Source: Palsa-504 sp050011155 (GTDB taxonomy: Bacteria; Actinomycetota; Actinomycetes; Streptosporangiales; Streptosporangiaceae). Taken from it: a stretch of 64,000 bases of DNA. Below are positions 1-8,004 of this stretch, in pieces (position 1 is the stretch's first letter; every line of letters begins with the position of its first letter). The stretch spans positions 29,299-93,298 of the forward strand of contig JBEKJP010000045.1 in the NCBI GenBank assembly GCA_050011155.1. Direction: 5' to 3'. Under the pieces are notes generated by a model. That model was not told the DNA's origin, made no database searches, and saw only the letters and a program-made list of their open reading frames with translations. A program made the translations under genes and the position numbers.

Positions 1-293
1 ATGACCATCCGCCAGATGCCGTCCCAGTCGTCGCGGCCGCGCTCGAAGATCCGCGCCCGCCCCTCGTCCAGCGTCTTCACGCTCCGGGCGGTGAGCGCGT
101 AGCTGGTCTGCCGTCCGTCGCGGCAGGTGGTGAACCAGCCCTCCCGGCGCATCCGCGACAGCACCACCCGGCTCGTGCTCTCGCCCACCCCGAACAGCTC
201 GAGCAGCTGGTTCAGCGCCCGCATCGGAACGCCGCCTTCGGCGTAGCGCAGATGATCCCCGAACAGGTCCCAGAGAATAGCCCTGGGTTTCAT
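1..293 (-). CDS. PaaX-family transcriptional regulator, N-terminal part (cut by window edge)
   Basis: The reverse strand reads from an ATG at 293 without a stop to the window edge (97 codons). The protein begins MKPRAILWDLFGDHLR and continues with a winged-helix segment (RALNQLLELFGVGEST, SRVVLSRMRREGWF) and a following strand (TSYALTARSVKTLDEG). This is the N-terminal HTH of PaaX-type repressors, which in known cases respond to aryl-CoA esters such as phenylacetyl-CoA. About two thirds of the protein lies outside the window. It is divergent from a remnant of an aryl-CoA hydroxylase (385-522), which suggests it once controlled that cluster. The family is clear from the sequence; the effector is inference. 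Confidence 0.85.
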   Translation of the reverse strand, partial: MKPRAILWDLFGDHLRYAEGGVPMRALNQLLELFGVGESTSRVVLSRMRREGWFTTCRDGRQTSYALTARSVKTLDEGRARIFERGRDDWDGIWRMV

Positions 294-384
294 GAGAGCC
301 GCGGGGTTGCCAAGAGCAGCATGAGCGTTATTGTGTGTCATAGATTCTACGCTCGTCAATAGGCTGAAACACGTAGGAGCTCAC

Positions 385-522
385 GTGCGGATGGCGGACC
401 TCGGCGGCGGTCCCGGCGGCCTGCTGGCCGCGCTGCTGGCCAAGCGGGGTGATCCCGGCCGCGAGGTCACGGTGTTCGAGCGTAACCGGGCGGGCGACAA
501 CGCGCCGCCGAGGCCGGCGTAA
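385..522 (+). pseudogene. N-terminal remnant of a salicylyl-CoA 5-hydroxylase/anthraniloyl-CoA monooxygenase-like flavoenzyme
   Basis: A GTG at 385 lies just after a taggag ribosome site and starts about 45 residues carrying a Rossmann FAD fingerprint (LGGGPGGLLAALLAKR) and then GREVTVFERNRAGDN. This fits the first 40 residues of two-domain aryl-CoA hydroxylases, normally 700-800 residues long. The frame stops at 520-522, and 'VFERNRAGDN' is not followed by the expected TFGFGVVFSDE-type segment. The rest of the gene is deleted; the next recognisable coding is in another frame (504-668). The start may still be translated, but no functional enzyme is possible. Family assignment rests on this short but characteristic segment. 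Confidence 0.65.
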
Positions 523-668
523 ACCTCAGGTTCTCCACTCCGATCCAGCAGTTCGCCTTCCACTTCTTCAGCCGCTCGCTACCGCAATCCAAGCTCCGCC
601 GGCCCGAGCTCCCCATCACCAAGGTCGGCAAACTAGACAAGAAAGCCCTCCGCGACCTGCTGTCCTGA
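504..668 (+). pseudogene. C-terminal remnant of an AMP-forming acyl/aryl-CoA ligase
   Basis: In this frame the last about 20 residues are ELPITKVGKLDKKALRDLLS followed by TGA. That is the C-terminal lysine loop (PxTxxGKxDKxxLR) of ANL-superfamily acyl-CoA or aryl-AMP ligases; the second Lys of that loop is the adenylation lysine. The preceding residues (AAEAGVNLRFSTP) look more like the interior of the flavoprotein hydroxylase, so the junction appears to be a collapse of two neighbouring genes. There is no start codon of its own. It is a decayed aromatic-acid activation gene. Confidence 0.6.
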
Positions 669-1179
669 GGCCTGCAACTCCTGCAGGCCACCCCGGCAAG
701 GCGCGAGGCGAGTGATGCCCGTGGCGTCCTAGTGACAGCGTGGCCCCCCTAACCGCGGGCAGGCGGCGCCAGGGGAGCAGCATGGGCGCGCGCCGGCTCT
801 GGCAGGACGGCCACGGCATCCCGGCCACGCCCCCCAGTCCCGTTCGCGGCCGGCTACGGCACTTATCCATGATCGCGAAGGGTCTACTACGTTTTCTGAT
901 AGAAAACCCTTCGCGATCACGAAGTGCCTGGCCCCTGGCAGTCACATCCGCCACCGCAGGCCCATCCGCCGCATCCCGGGCACCTTCATGACCGATTGCC
1001 TGATCGTGCCCTGCTGCGGGGCCGTCATGGACCGGCGGCTGCCCGGTTGGCGGTAATCCATCCCGGTTCAGGTGACCATAGCGGCCGCACCGGGAGGCAC
1101 ATGCCCCGTCTTTCCCGCCCGTCCGGGTCGTTCTGTCATAAACGGCTACGGGCGATTCAAGCGACCCGGCCAAGGGCGG
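669..1179. other. Region without a supported gene
   Basis: About 510 bases between two sets of gene remnants. The open frames here have no family features and different frames overlap one another. The only clear structure is the nested palindrome at 859-927. This is probably eroded sequence. Confidence 0.6.
859..927. repeat. Nested inverted repeat (hairpin), possible remnant mobile-element end or terminator
   Basis: A perfect 13-bp pair, gatcgcgaagggt (871-883) and acccttcgcgatc (906-918), encloses a second pair, ttttct (892-897) and agaaaa (901-906), around a 3-nt loop. An outer pair, gcactt (859-864) and aagtgc (922-927), extends it. The structure is far from any intact gene end, so it is less likely to be a simple terminator. 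It resembles a small palindromic mobile or REP-like element, but only one copy is in the window. Confidence 0.7.
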
Positions 1180-1290
1180 TCAGGTGCGGGTGGCGGCGCG
1201 GCGGCTCACCTCGCCGAGGGCGCTGGCTAGGTTAGCCAGTTGGTCCGGGGTGAGGACGTCGATGAGCAGTTCGCGGACCAGGGTGACGAG
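1180..1290 (-). pseudogene. C-terminal remnant of a MarR-family regulator
   Basis: The reverse strand reads LVTLVRELLIDVLTPDQLANL, then ASALGEVSRRAATRT and a stop at 1180. An acidic segment with a conserved leucine pattern (LTPDQLANLASAL) is typical of the last dimerisation helix of MarR proteins. The wing and HTH are missing. On the other strand the dioxygenase remnant begins at 1288, so the two were probably divergent neighbours fused by a deletion. Too short for a certain assignment. Confidence 0.4.
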
Positions 1291-1733
1291 GCGCCGCTGG
1301 CTATCGGCGCCACCACCACGGTGCCGCTGACCTACGACTTCTGGGGCTTCCCCGAGCGCTACTACGAGGTCACTTACAAAGCGCCCGGCGCGCCCGAACT
1401 AGCCAGCCAAGTCAAAAAGCTGCTCCGCGCCCCGGCCACCCCGGTACTCGACGTGCCCGGCCGGGGCCTGGACCACGGAGCCTACGTCCCCCTGGTGGAG
1501 ATGTACCCACAGGCGGACGTGCCCGTGCTGCAGATCTCGAGGCGGGCGACGTGGACGGGCTGCTCGACTTCGAGCGCAAGGCCCCGGGCGGCCGCCTGGC
1601 CCACCCGCGGACCGAGCACTTCGCCCCGCTGTTCGTCACGCTCGGCGCGGCCACGGACGAACTCGCCACCCAGCGCACCGTCATCGACGGCTTCTGGCTC
1701 GGCCTGGCCCGCCGCTCGATTCAGCTGGGCTGA
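1288..1733 (+). pseudogene. Decayed class III extradiol (DODA/LigB-type) dioxygenase
   Basis: In the frame starting at 1288 the translation EAPLAIGATTTVPLTYDFWG, FPERYYEVTYKAPGAPELA and PGRGLDHGAYVPLVEMYPQAD is characteristic of LigB/DODA-type extradiol dioxygenases. Near 1535 the coding jumps to another frame (1551-1733) with GLLDFERKAPGG, then RLAHPRTEHFAPLFVTLGAA, up to the natural C-terminus. The N-terminal 40 or so residues with the SHG metal-ligand region are missing. Roughly 50 residues between PVLQIS and GDVDGLLDF are deleted out of frame. The metal-binding histidines in the DHG and EHF segments are still visible. The enzyme is dead. With the other remnants it points to a lost ring-cleavage pathway. 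Confidence 0.8.
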
Positions 1734-1774
1734 AGACGCGGAACGGCGATCAAGCCCGCGGCATTTAAGGATCC

Positions 1775-3214
1775 GTGGCCAAGCTCGCGATGTTCGCCCA
1801 GGCGTTCCGTACCCCCGACGTGCGCAAGAAGCTGCTGTTCACGTTCGGCATCATCGTGGTGTACCGGTTCGGGGCGACGCTGCCCGCGCCGGGCATCTCG
1901 GCCGCGAACGTGCGGTACTGCTCGGGCCTGGCGACGCAGAGCCAGGGGACCGCGGCAAACCTCTACACCATGCTCAACCTGTTCAGCGGCGGCTCGCTGC
2001 TGCACGTCACGGTGTTCGCGCTGAGCATCATGCCCTACATCACTTCGAGCATCATCCTCCAGCTGCTCACCGAGGTCATCCCGCGGCTCCAGCGGCTGAA
2101 GGACGAGGGCCAGGCCGGCCAGGCCAAGATCACCCAGTACACCCGCTACCTCACCGTCGGGCTCGCCGTCCTGATCGCCGCCACCTACGTGGCGGCGGCC
2201 CGCTCGGGCAGCCTGTTCTCCGGGTCGGCCTGCTCGGCGACGAACCATCCCCTCATCCCGCACCCGGACGTGCTCACCCTCGGCACGATGATGATCACGA
2301 TGGTGTCCGGCACGGCGGTCATCATGTGGATGGGCGAGCTGATCACCGACCGCGGCATCGGCAACGGCATGTCGGTGATGATCTTCACCAGCGTGATAGC
2401 CGGAATCTTCGGCGGGGTCGAGCAGGTCTACCTGACCAAGGGCATCGCGATGACGCTGACCCTGATCGTCGTGGTGATCGCCCTGGTCGCCTGCGTGGTC
2501 TTCATCGAGCAGGCCCAGCGGCGCATCCCGGTCCAGTACGCCAAGCGGATCACCGGCCGCCGCGTCTACGGCGGCGCCACCACCTATATCCCGGTGAAGG
2601 TCAACCAGGCCGGCGTGATCCCGGTCATCTTCGCCTCGTCGCTGCTCCTCCTCCCGCAGACGGCCGCGTCGCTGCTCGGTAATACGAACCAGGGCTGGGT
2701 GGCCTGGGTAGACCGCTACCTCGTCCCCGGCACCGGCGCCTTCCCGGTCTACTACATCCTGTATTTCCTGCTGATCCTGGGCTTTACCTGGTTCTACGTG
2801 TCGATCACGTTCAACCCGGCCGAGGTCGCGGGCAACATGGCGAAGTACGGCGGCTTCGTGCCCGGGCTGCGGCCCGGTCCGGTGACCGCCGGTTACCTGG
2901 GCTACGTGTCCAGCCGGCTGACCGCGGCCGGGTCGGTCTACCTGGCCGCGATCGCGCTGCTCCCGCTGATCGCGCTGGGCGAGCTGGGCCTCGGCAGCCA
3001 GATCGCGTTCAGCGGGACCAGCCTGCTGATCGTGGTCGGCGTCGGCCTGGACACGGTCAAGGCGATCGAGAGCCAGCTGCACCTGCACAGCTACACCGGC
3101 TTCATGCGCCCGCTCGCGAACAAGCCCTCGAACAAGCCCTCGAACAAGCCCGCGCGGAGAACTCTGGAAAACGATGGAACCCCGCGCGTCCCGGCGGCAT
3201 TGAACGTTTCGTGA
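1775..3214 (+). CDS. secY2: Accessory SecY-like protein translocase channel subunit
   Basis: 479 residues from a GTG at 1775, preceded by aagga. The protein has about ten hydrophobic segments. The most conserved SecY stretch, YIPVKVNQAGVIPVIFASSL, lies around residues 271-291 and the MPYITSSIILQL segment follows transmembrane segment 2. SecY normally sits in the ribosomal-protein operon; here it is alone with a sigma factor, so this is probably a second, accessory channel. Its C-terminus has a short tail with a 12-bp repeat (3128-3151, NKPS units). The stop overlaps the next gene's GTG, so the two are translationally coupled. No SecA2, SecE or dedicated substrate is visible nearby. Symbol used only to mark a paralogue. 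Confidence 0.88.
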   Translation: MAKLAMFAQAFRTPDVRKKLLFTFGIIVVYRFGATLPAPGISAANVRYCSGLATQSQGTAANLYTMLNLFSGGSLLHVTVFALSIMPYITSSIILQLLTEVIPRLQRLKDEGQAGQAKITQYTRYLTVGLAVLIAATYVAAARSGSLFSGSACSATNHPLIPHPDVLTLGTMMITMVSGTAVIMWMGELITDRGIGNGMSVMIFTSVIAGIFGGVEQVYLTKGIAMTLTLIVVVIALVACVVFIEQAQRRIPVQYAKRITGRRVYGGATTYIPVKVNQAGVIPVIFASSLLLLPQTAASLLGNTNQGWVAWVDRYLVPGTGAFPVYYILYFLLILGFTWFYVSITFNPAEVAGNMAKYGGFVPGLRPGPVTAGYLGYVSSRLTAAGSVYLAAIALLPLIALGELGLGSQIAFSGTSLLIVVGVGLDTVKAIESQLHLHSYTGFMRPLANKPSNKPSNKPARRTLENDGTPRVPAALNVS

Positions 3215-3753
3215 GACTGGCGCGAGGTGCCGACCGCGAGGCGGAATTCACCGAATTCGTCACGGGGGCGTCGGCGATGCTGCTGCGGGCGGCCCTCGTG
3301 CTGCTCAGCTCGCGGGAGGAGGCCGAGGACGCACTGCAGCTCACGCTGCTGCGGACGTTCCGGCGCTGGGACCGGGCCCGCGAGGCGCCCGAGGCCTACA
3401 GCCGGACGGTCCTGCTCAACGTCTGCCGCGAGCGCTGGCGGCACGCCAAACGGCACCCGGAGGTTCCCGGCGTCGTCGACGACGCCGGTCCTTACGCGGT
3501 GGTCACCTCGTTCGCCGAGGCGGCCGACCGCCGCCACGTGCTCGTCCGGGTGCTGCGCCGTCTCCCCGACGTCCAGCGCGAGGTGCTGGTGTTCCGCTAT
3601 CTCCTCGACGCCTCGGTGGCCGAGACCGCGCAGGCCCTGGGCATCGCCGAGGGCACCGTGAAGTCCGCGGCCAGCCGGGGGCTCGACCAGCTGCGGATGC
3701 TGATGTCCGCCGAATACGAAGACAAGAGGGTGCGCCGTGTCCATCCACGCTGA
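3211..3753 (+). CDS. ECF sigma factor of the SigE-like actinobacterial group
   Basis: 180 residues. The first half has the sigma region 2 pattern (FTEFVTGASAMLLRAAL, SREEAEDALQLTLLRTFRRW), and residues about 120-165 form region 4 with the HTH VAETAQALGIAEGTVKSAAS. The start is a GTG in a GTGA overlap with the SecY stop, and the 3' end overlaps the next gene by 17 bases, so the three genes form a tight operon. ECF factors of this type are usually paired with a membrane anti-sigma partner; the next gene is a candidate. The link to a translocase suggests control of secretion or envelope genes, which is inference. Confidence 0.9.
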   Translation: MRLARGADREAEFTEFVTGASAMLLRAALVLLSSREEAEDALQLTLLRTFRRWDRAREAPEAYSRTVLLNVCRERWRHAKRHPEVPGVVDDAGPYAVVTSFAEAADRRHVLVRVLRRLPDVQREVLVFRYLLDASVAETAQALGIAEGTVKSAASRGLDQLRMLMSAEYEDKRVRRVHPR

Positions 3754-4267
3754 CGACGAATTCAACCTCAAGCTCGCGCTGATCAGCGAGCTTGACGACG
3801 TCGTGCCGCGGGACGAGCTGGCCAGCCTGGTCATCGGGCGCCACCGCCGGGTCCGTCGGCTCCGCTTCGCCGGCGTCTGCGGCCTGTTCGTGGTCTTCGC
3901 CGGCATCGGCGTCCCGATCGGGATCGCGAGCGCCTCGGCCAAGCCGGGCCCGGTCGCGCTGCGCCTGGGCGAGTACACGCTGACGTTGCCCGCCCAGTAC
4001 CACGCCAGCGACCCCGGGGCCACGCCGTGCGTCGCCGCGACCGGTACCCAGCCCGTAGCGCGGGAGGCCGCGGCCGTCACGTCCGGCGTGTGCATCGTCA
4101 TGTTCCTCGCCCCGTCCGGCTACGTACCCCCCAAGGCCGCCAGTTCGGGGCTGCAGAGCGCGGTTGTCCTCAATGAGGAAGGCGAGAACCTGGTCATCGG
4201 CGCCACCGGCCTGTCCCGGAGCAGGCTGGACTCCCTGGTTTCTGCTGGCCTGAGACCAGCCGCCTAG
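3737..4267 (+). CDS. Single-pass membrane protein following the ECF factor (possible anti-sigma factor)
   Basis: 176 residues from a GTG within the end of the sigma gene. Residues 1-43 are a charged cytoplasmic segment (KLALISELDDVVPRDELASL). Residues about 44-67 form one membrane helix (FAGVCGLFVVFAGIGVPIGI), and the rest is an extracytoplasmic domain with two cysteines. Topology and gene position match ECF anti-sigma factors, but the zinc-binding HxxxCxxC motif is absent, so the role is unproved. It ends 4 bases before the convergent monooxygenase gene. I do not recognise the outer domain. Confidence 0.6.
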   Translation: MSIHADDEFNLKLALISELDDVVPRDELASLVIGRHRRVRRLRFAGVCGLFVVFAGIGVPIGIASASAKPGPVALRLGEYTLTLPAQYHASDPGATPCVAATGTQPVAREAAAVTSGVCIVMFLAPSGYVPPKAASSGLQSAVVLNEEGENLVIGATGLSRSRLDSLVSAGLRPAA

Positions 4268-4271
4268 ATAC

Positions 4272-6065
4272 TCAGCCCTCGATACTGAGCAGGCTCGTCA
4301 TCGCGTCCCGCAGCGCGGCCTCCGGGTCCCCGGCCAGGCTCATGGCGCGCCAGCCGATGTGCTTGTCCGGGCGCACCAGGAGCGCGCCGTCCTCCCCGAC
4401 CTCGCGGATCCGGGCCCAGTCGTAGTAGATGTCGGTGACCTCCCGGCCGGGCCCGATGACCACCGCCTCGAGCGGGACGCCAAGGTCCCGCGCGACCTTG
4501 GCGGCGGCGTCCGCCCAGGCCTCGCCGGCGATCCCGGTGATCAGCGTGAACCGGGTGTACGGGGCCAGGTCCAGGGTGGACAGCTTGCGGGTGCTGTCGC
4601 CGACCCAGACGTGCGGCAGGTGCGACCCGGGCACGGTCGACGGCTGGTAGTACAGCTCGGGGTCGCGGTCGGGCTCCGGGCGGACCGACCCGTCAGGAAC
4701 GATCGCGGTGGAGGAGTAAAACTGCCCCAGCTCGACCCCGTGCGCGTTGAACTCGTAGTTCTTCAGCTCCATCGCCTCGACCAGGGCGGCCCGCTTGGCC
4801 GCGCCGCGCGGCGTGCTGGCCTTGCGCTCCTCGATCTGGGCCATCATCTCTTCCTCGGTCGTCGCCCCGGTCATGCCCAGCGCGTCGAAGAACTGGCCGA
4901 ACTCCCGGCTGGACTGGTTGGCCCGCAGCACGATCTGCTTCGCCACCGGGGCGCGTTCGGCCGAGTACGTCTCCAGCAGCGCGGCCGACGCCTGCCCGCG
5001 CAGCACCGCGGCCAGCTTCCAGGCCAGGTTGTAGGCGTCCTGGACCGAGGTGTTGGATCCGAGCCCGTTGCTCGGCGGATGCCGGTGGACCGCGTCCCCG
5101 GCGCCGAACACCCGGCCCGCCTGCAGGTGGGTGGCGTACATCTCGTTGTTGCCCCACAGCGAGGTCCCGGTGATCTCGACCGCCAGGTCGGGCAGCCCGG
5201 TCAGGCCACGGACGATCTGCGTGGCGGCCTCCTCGTCCACCACCGGCGCCGGGCCGCTGATGTCGTAGCCCCACACGATGAGCCACTCATGCCACGGCCG
5301 GATCATGCGGACCAGGCCGGTGCCGATTCCGCCGATGTTCGAGCCGGGCTGGATCACCCAGTACAGCACCGACGGGCGGTGCCCCACGTATTCCGTGATG
5401 TCGGCCTTGAAGGTGATGTTCATCGACCCGGCGATGTCCATCGCGCCCTCCATCGGCAGCCCGATGTCGGCGGCGACCATCGACCGGGCCCCGTCGGCGC
5501 CGATCAGGTACTTGGCCCGGATCGTGTAGACGGCCCCGGTCAGCCGGTCCCGGACCCGCACGTCGACGCCGTCGGCGTCCTGGGTGTGGGAGAGGTACTC
5601 GGTGGAGAACCGGGCCTGGGTGCCGCGCGCGGCCGCGTTCCTGACCAGGATCGGCTCCAGGTAGGTCTGCGGGATGTCGCAGATCAGGCAGGGCGAGGCC
5701 AGCTGGTAGTCGGCCTCGCGGGCCGGATGGGTGCCCCAGGTGCGGATCCGGCCGATCTCCTCGCCGGCGATCGACGTGCAGAACACGGTGTCGCCGACCA
5801 GTTCGTGCGGCGTGGCGTCGGCCAGCACCTGGGCCTCGATGCCGAGGTCGCGGAAGATCTCCATGGCGCGCTGGTTGGTGATGTGCGCCCGCGGCGTGTT
5901 GGCCGTCCAGCGGTACTTGGTGATCATGATGTTCGGCACGCCCAGGCTGGACAGGCACAGTGCGGCGGCGCCGCCGGCCGGCCCGGAGCCCACGATCAGC
6001 ACGTCGGTTTCCACGCGCCCCGCGGGCAGCTCGGTCTCGGCCAGGCCGTCATCGAAGTCAGGCAT
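4272..6065 (-). CDS. FAD-dependent aromatic ring hydroxylase (TfdB/PheA-like)
   Basis: 597 residues. The FAD fingerprint GSGPAG is at residues 26-31, GADGARS sits near residue 190, and GAGDAVHRHPP with NTSVQDAYNLAWKLAAVL near residues 325-355 gives the second FAD motif. A thioredoxin-fold-like C-terminal domain (TRFTLITG, then ARDLGVPLEAVVIG) follows. This is the layout of class A flavoprotein hydroxylases such as 2,4-dichlorophenol and phenol 2-monooxygenases, which insert one oxygen atom ortho to a phenolic hydroxyl using NADPH. Substrate unknown. The AraC gene 83 bases upstream on the same strand is the likely activator. The length is normal for the family. Confidence 0.88.
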   Translation of the reverse strand: MPDFDDGLAETELPAGRVETDVLIVGSGPAGGAAALCLSSLGVPNIMITKYRWTANTPRAHITNQRAMEIFRDLGIEAQVLADATPHELVGDTVFCTSIAGEEIGRIRTWGTHPAREADYQLASPCLICDIPQTYLEPILVRNAAARGTQARFSTEYLSHTQDADGVDVRVRDRLTGAVYTIRAKYLIGADGARSMVAADIGLPMEGAMDIAGSMNITFKADITEYVGHRPSVLYWVIQPGSNIGGIGTGLVRMIRPWHEWLIVWGYDISGPAPVVDEEAATQIVRGLTGLPDLAVEITGTSLWGNNEMYATHLQAGRVFGAGDAVHRHPPSNGLGSNTSVQDAYNLAWKLAAVLRGQASAALLETYSAERAPVAKQIVLRANQSSREFGQFFDALGMTGATTEEEMMAQIEERKASTPRGAAKRAALVEAMELKNYEFNAHGVELGQFYSSTAIVPDGSVRPEPDRDPELYYQPSTVPGSHLPHVWVGDSTRKLSTLDLAPYTRFTLITGIAGEAWADAAAKVARDLGVPLEAVVIGPGREVTDIYYDWARIREVGEDGALLVRPDKHIGWRAMSLAGDPEAALRDAMTSLLSIEG

Positions 6066-6148
6066 GGCCTGATTGTCACCGGCGCCCCGGCCGTTCCCCA
6101 GGTCACACGGCCGAAGATGGCGGAAATGAGAAGCTCAGCAGGCGCTGT

Positions 6149-7072
6149 TTACCGAGCTGGCGTACGCCTGACCTCACTGGCCCGCAGGCCGAACCGCGCC
6201 CGGAACGCGTGCGAGAAGTAGGCGGCCGAGGTGAACCCGCACCGGGCCGCGATCTCCGCGACCGGCCGGGCGCCGTTGGCCAGCATCCCGTAGGCGACCT
6301 CGAGACGACGGGAACGAACGAGGCTCGGCACCGTGGTCCCGCCCGCCGCGAGCACCCGTGACAGATGACGCTCGCTGATGCCGGTCGCGGCCGCGATCTG
6401 CGCCGCGCCCAGCGCGGGGTCGGCCAGGTGGTCCTCGATGTAGCCGTACGCGGCGGCGCGCAGAGCCGCCGTCCGGCCGGCCCCCCCGCCGCCGGTGAGC
6501 ACCGCGACCAGGTCGAGCACGGCGCCCTCGTCGGCGGCGGCCTGGGGCCGCGGCCGGGCCGCGCGGTCGGCCATCCGGGCCAGCGCCCGGGCGTACGGGT
6601 CCTGTCCCCGGCCGAACGAGACGACAACGGGGGAGCCCAGTGGGGAGCGGCGCCCCGGCGGGTCCTGGGCGAACGTGGTCGTCGGGACCTTGATGGCCAG
6701 TTCCTCGAGGCCGTGCGCGAACCCGCGGGCGAACGGCCGGTCCGCGTCGCAGATCAGTAGCTGCCCCGGCCGCAGTTCCCTGGTCCCGTCCTCGTCGGTG
6801 AACCAGGCCGCCCCGCGCAGGGTCAGGTACACCGCGACCGCTCCGGCCGGGTCGCGCGCGATGCGGTCGGCGCCGCGCTCCACCACGTGCGGGGACCCGG
6901 TGACCCGGGCCAGCTGGACCCGGCCGGCCGGCACGTTGACCTCACTGGCCTCGAGCGGGGTCGTGCTGTGGCAGTTCAGGCCGATCAGCGCGGCCGCGTT
7001 GTGCCCTTCCCAGAGCTCGATCCGCCGCGCGGCAGGCAGCCCGGCGGTGGAGAAGACCTGGGGCGCGGACAT
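6149..7072 (-). CDS. AraC-family activator with AraC-binding-like N-terminal domain
   Basis: 307 residues. The first 190 or so form a sensory domain of the AraC-binding-like type (EASEVNVPAGRVQLARVTGS, RELRPGQLLICDADRPFAR). The C-terminal 100 residues carry two HTH motifs (AAQIAAATGISERHLSRVL and RPVAEIAARCGFTSAAYFSH, then AFRARFG). Proteins of this layout often control catabolism of aromatic acids. It lies on the same strand just upstream of the ring hydroxylase, so it could be transcribed with it or could activate it from the intergenic space. The start is ATG at 7072. Confidence 0.88.
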   Translation of the reverse strand: MSAPQVFSTAGLPAARRIELWEGHNAAALIGLNCHSTTPLEASEVNVPAGRVQLARVTGSPHVVERGADRIARDPAGAVAVYLTLRGAAWFTDEDGTRELRPGQLLICDADRPFARGFAHGLEELAIKVPTTTFAQDPPGRRSPLGSPVVVSFGRGQDPYARALARMADRAARPRPQAAADEGAVLDLVAVLTGGGGAGRTAALRAAAYGYIEDHLADPALGAAQIAAATGISERHLSRVLAAGGTTVPSLVRSRRLEVAYGMLANGARPVAEIAARCGFTSAAYFSHAFRARFGLRASEVRRTPAR

Positions 7073-7517
7073 ACGTATGATCGTTCGCCATCATCCGCCG
7101 TCATGGCAACCGGAACCGGCTAGCGACCCGTCGCCTCCAGCGGTCGCCGGGCCTGGCCAATGCCATTGGCAAATGACAAAGGAATGTTATTCACGGTCGC
7201 AGGCGACGGCGGCGGCGGGGTATTTAGGTAAAAGTGTGAAAAACAGCCGCACTGCTACCGGGAATAGTATCCGGCGACCGACCGCCGGGACGGGTGAACC
7301 GTGATGTTCCCGATCTCGCCGTGATACGCGTGAGAGCACGCGGAGCCCATCGGATGGCGGTTTCAGCCACCGGATTCGCTATGGCCAGGGCTCCGCGTTT
7401 CCCGGGTCTCTCCTGATAACGACATGCCGTGCGGGCTGACCCTCAAGCGTCAGCCGTTGGTCTCAAGCTGGCTTTAAAACACTTCGTTGTAGTTCGTATG
7501 GCCAGTTCAGAGAGGTT
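7073..7517. other. Intergenic region with one inverted repeat
   Basis: About 445 bases with lower GC content than the genes on either side (for example the runs around 7180-7240). No coding frame with actinobacterial codon bias is visible. It should contain the promoter of the AraC gene. The only structure is the inverted repeat 7338-7398. Confidence 0.6.
7338..7398. repeat. Inverted repeat with 11-bp arms
   Basis: Arms acgcggagccc (7338-7348) and gggctccgcgt (7388-7398) are perfect complements around a 39-base centre. The centre itself has imperfect symmetry (ccatcggatggcgg, then ccaccggattcgctatgg). It lies beyond the 3' end of the small gene 7518-7766 (minus strand) and could act as its terminator, though the loop is long. 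Confidence 0.55.
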
Positions 7518-7766
7518 CTACCGCTTGATCGCGCCGACCGCGACGGTCACCAGCCTTCTCTTCTTGGTCTTGTGGTTCTCGGCGATGAGCATGAGTTCCC
7601 GGCGGGTCAGCCGACCCGGAGCCCGGGCCTTCCCGGCCTCCATCCTGCTTCTGAGCGCCTCTTCCTCGTCCGCTTTTGCTTGGGCAGCCTTCTGTGTCGC
7701 CATCTTGCGGCGCTCGTATTTCTCCTGTCTCCTGGCTTCGAGGTTTCGCCATGGTCCGACTGGCAT
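7518..7766 (-). CDS. Small basic, charged protein of unknown function
   Basis: 82 residues, MPVGPWRNLEARRQEKYERR onward, ending KTKKRRLVTVAVGAIKR. The start is chosen because aggaa lies at ideal distance upstream of the ATG at 7766; longer frames upstream lack any ribosome site. Residues 8-45 are dense in K, R, E, A and Q and probably form a long helix or coiled coil. No membrane segment, cysteine or signal peptide. It is divergent from the NfeD/flotillin pair. Not recognised as a named family. Confidence 0.55.
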   Translation of the reverse strand: MPVGPWRNLEARRQEKYERRKMATQKAAQAKADEEEALRSRMEAGKARAPGRLTRRELMLIAENHKTKKRRLVTVAVGAIKR

Positions 7767-8004
7767 CTTCCTGTTCCTCTCAATGCGTGCCGAACGCCTT
7801 GAGATCACTGTAAATGAATTTCCGGAGTTTGCCGAGATGTCGTTTTTACTAACCTCGGATGGGGCGGGACCGGCCATCCGCGACCGGGTCGGCCGACGGG
7901 TGTGTCGGGTTGCGTCATCTGAGCCACCGCCAGGCTGGTGTGCCGCGCCGGGTTCGGGTGTATACCGGTACCGGCACGAGAAGCAGAAAGCCGGTGGCCA
8001 CGAA

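Noticed and set aside
1240..1287. Start of an open frame leading into the dioxygenase remnant
   Set aside because: These codons are antisense to the MarR-like fragment and are not part of the dioxygenase family.
4359..6221. Long open frame of 620 codons on the plus strand
   Set aside because: It is antisense to the ring hydroxylase and has the repetitive Arg/Gly/Pro composition of GC-rich shadows.
7429..8004. Upstream part of the open frame that contains the NfeD-type gene
   Set aside because: No family features until ATG 8005; the region is antisense to the small basic gene 7518-7766.
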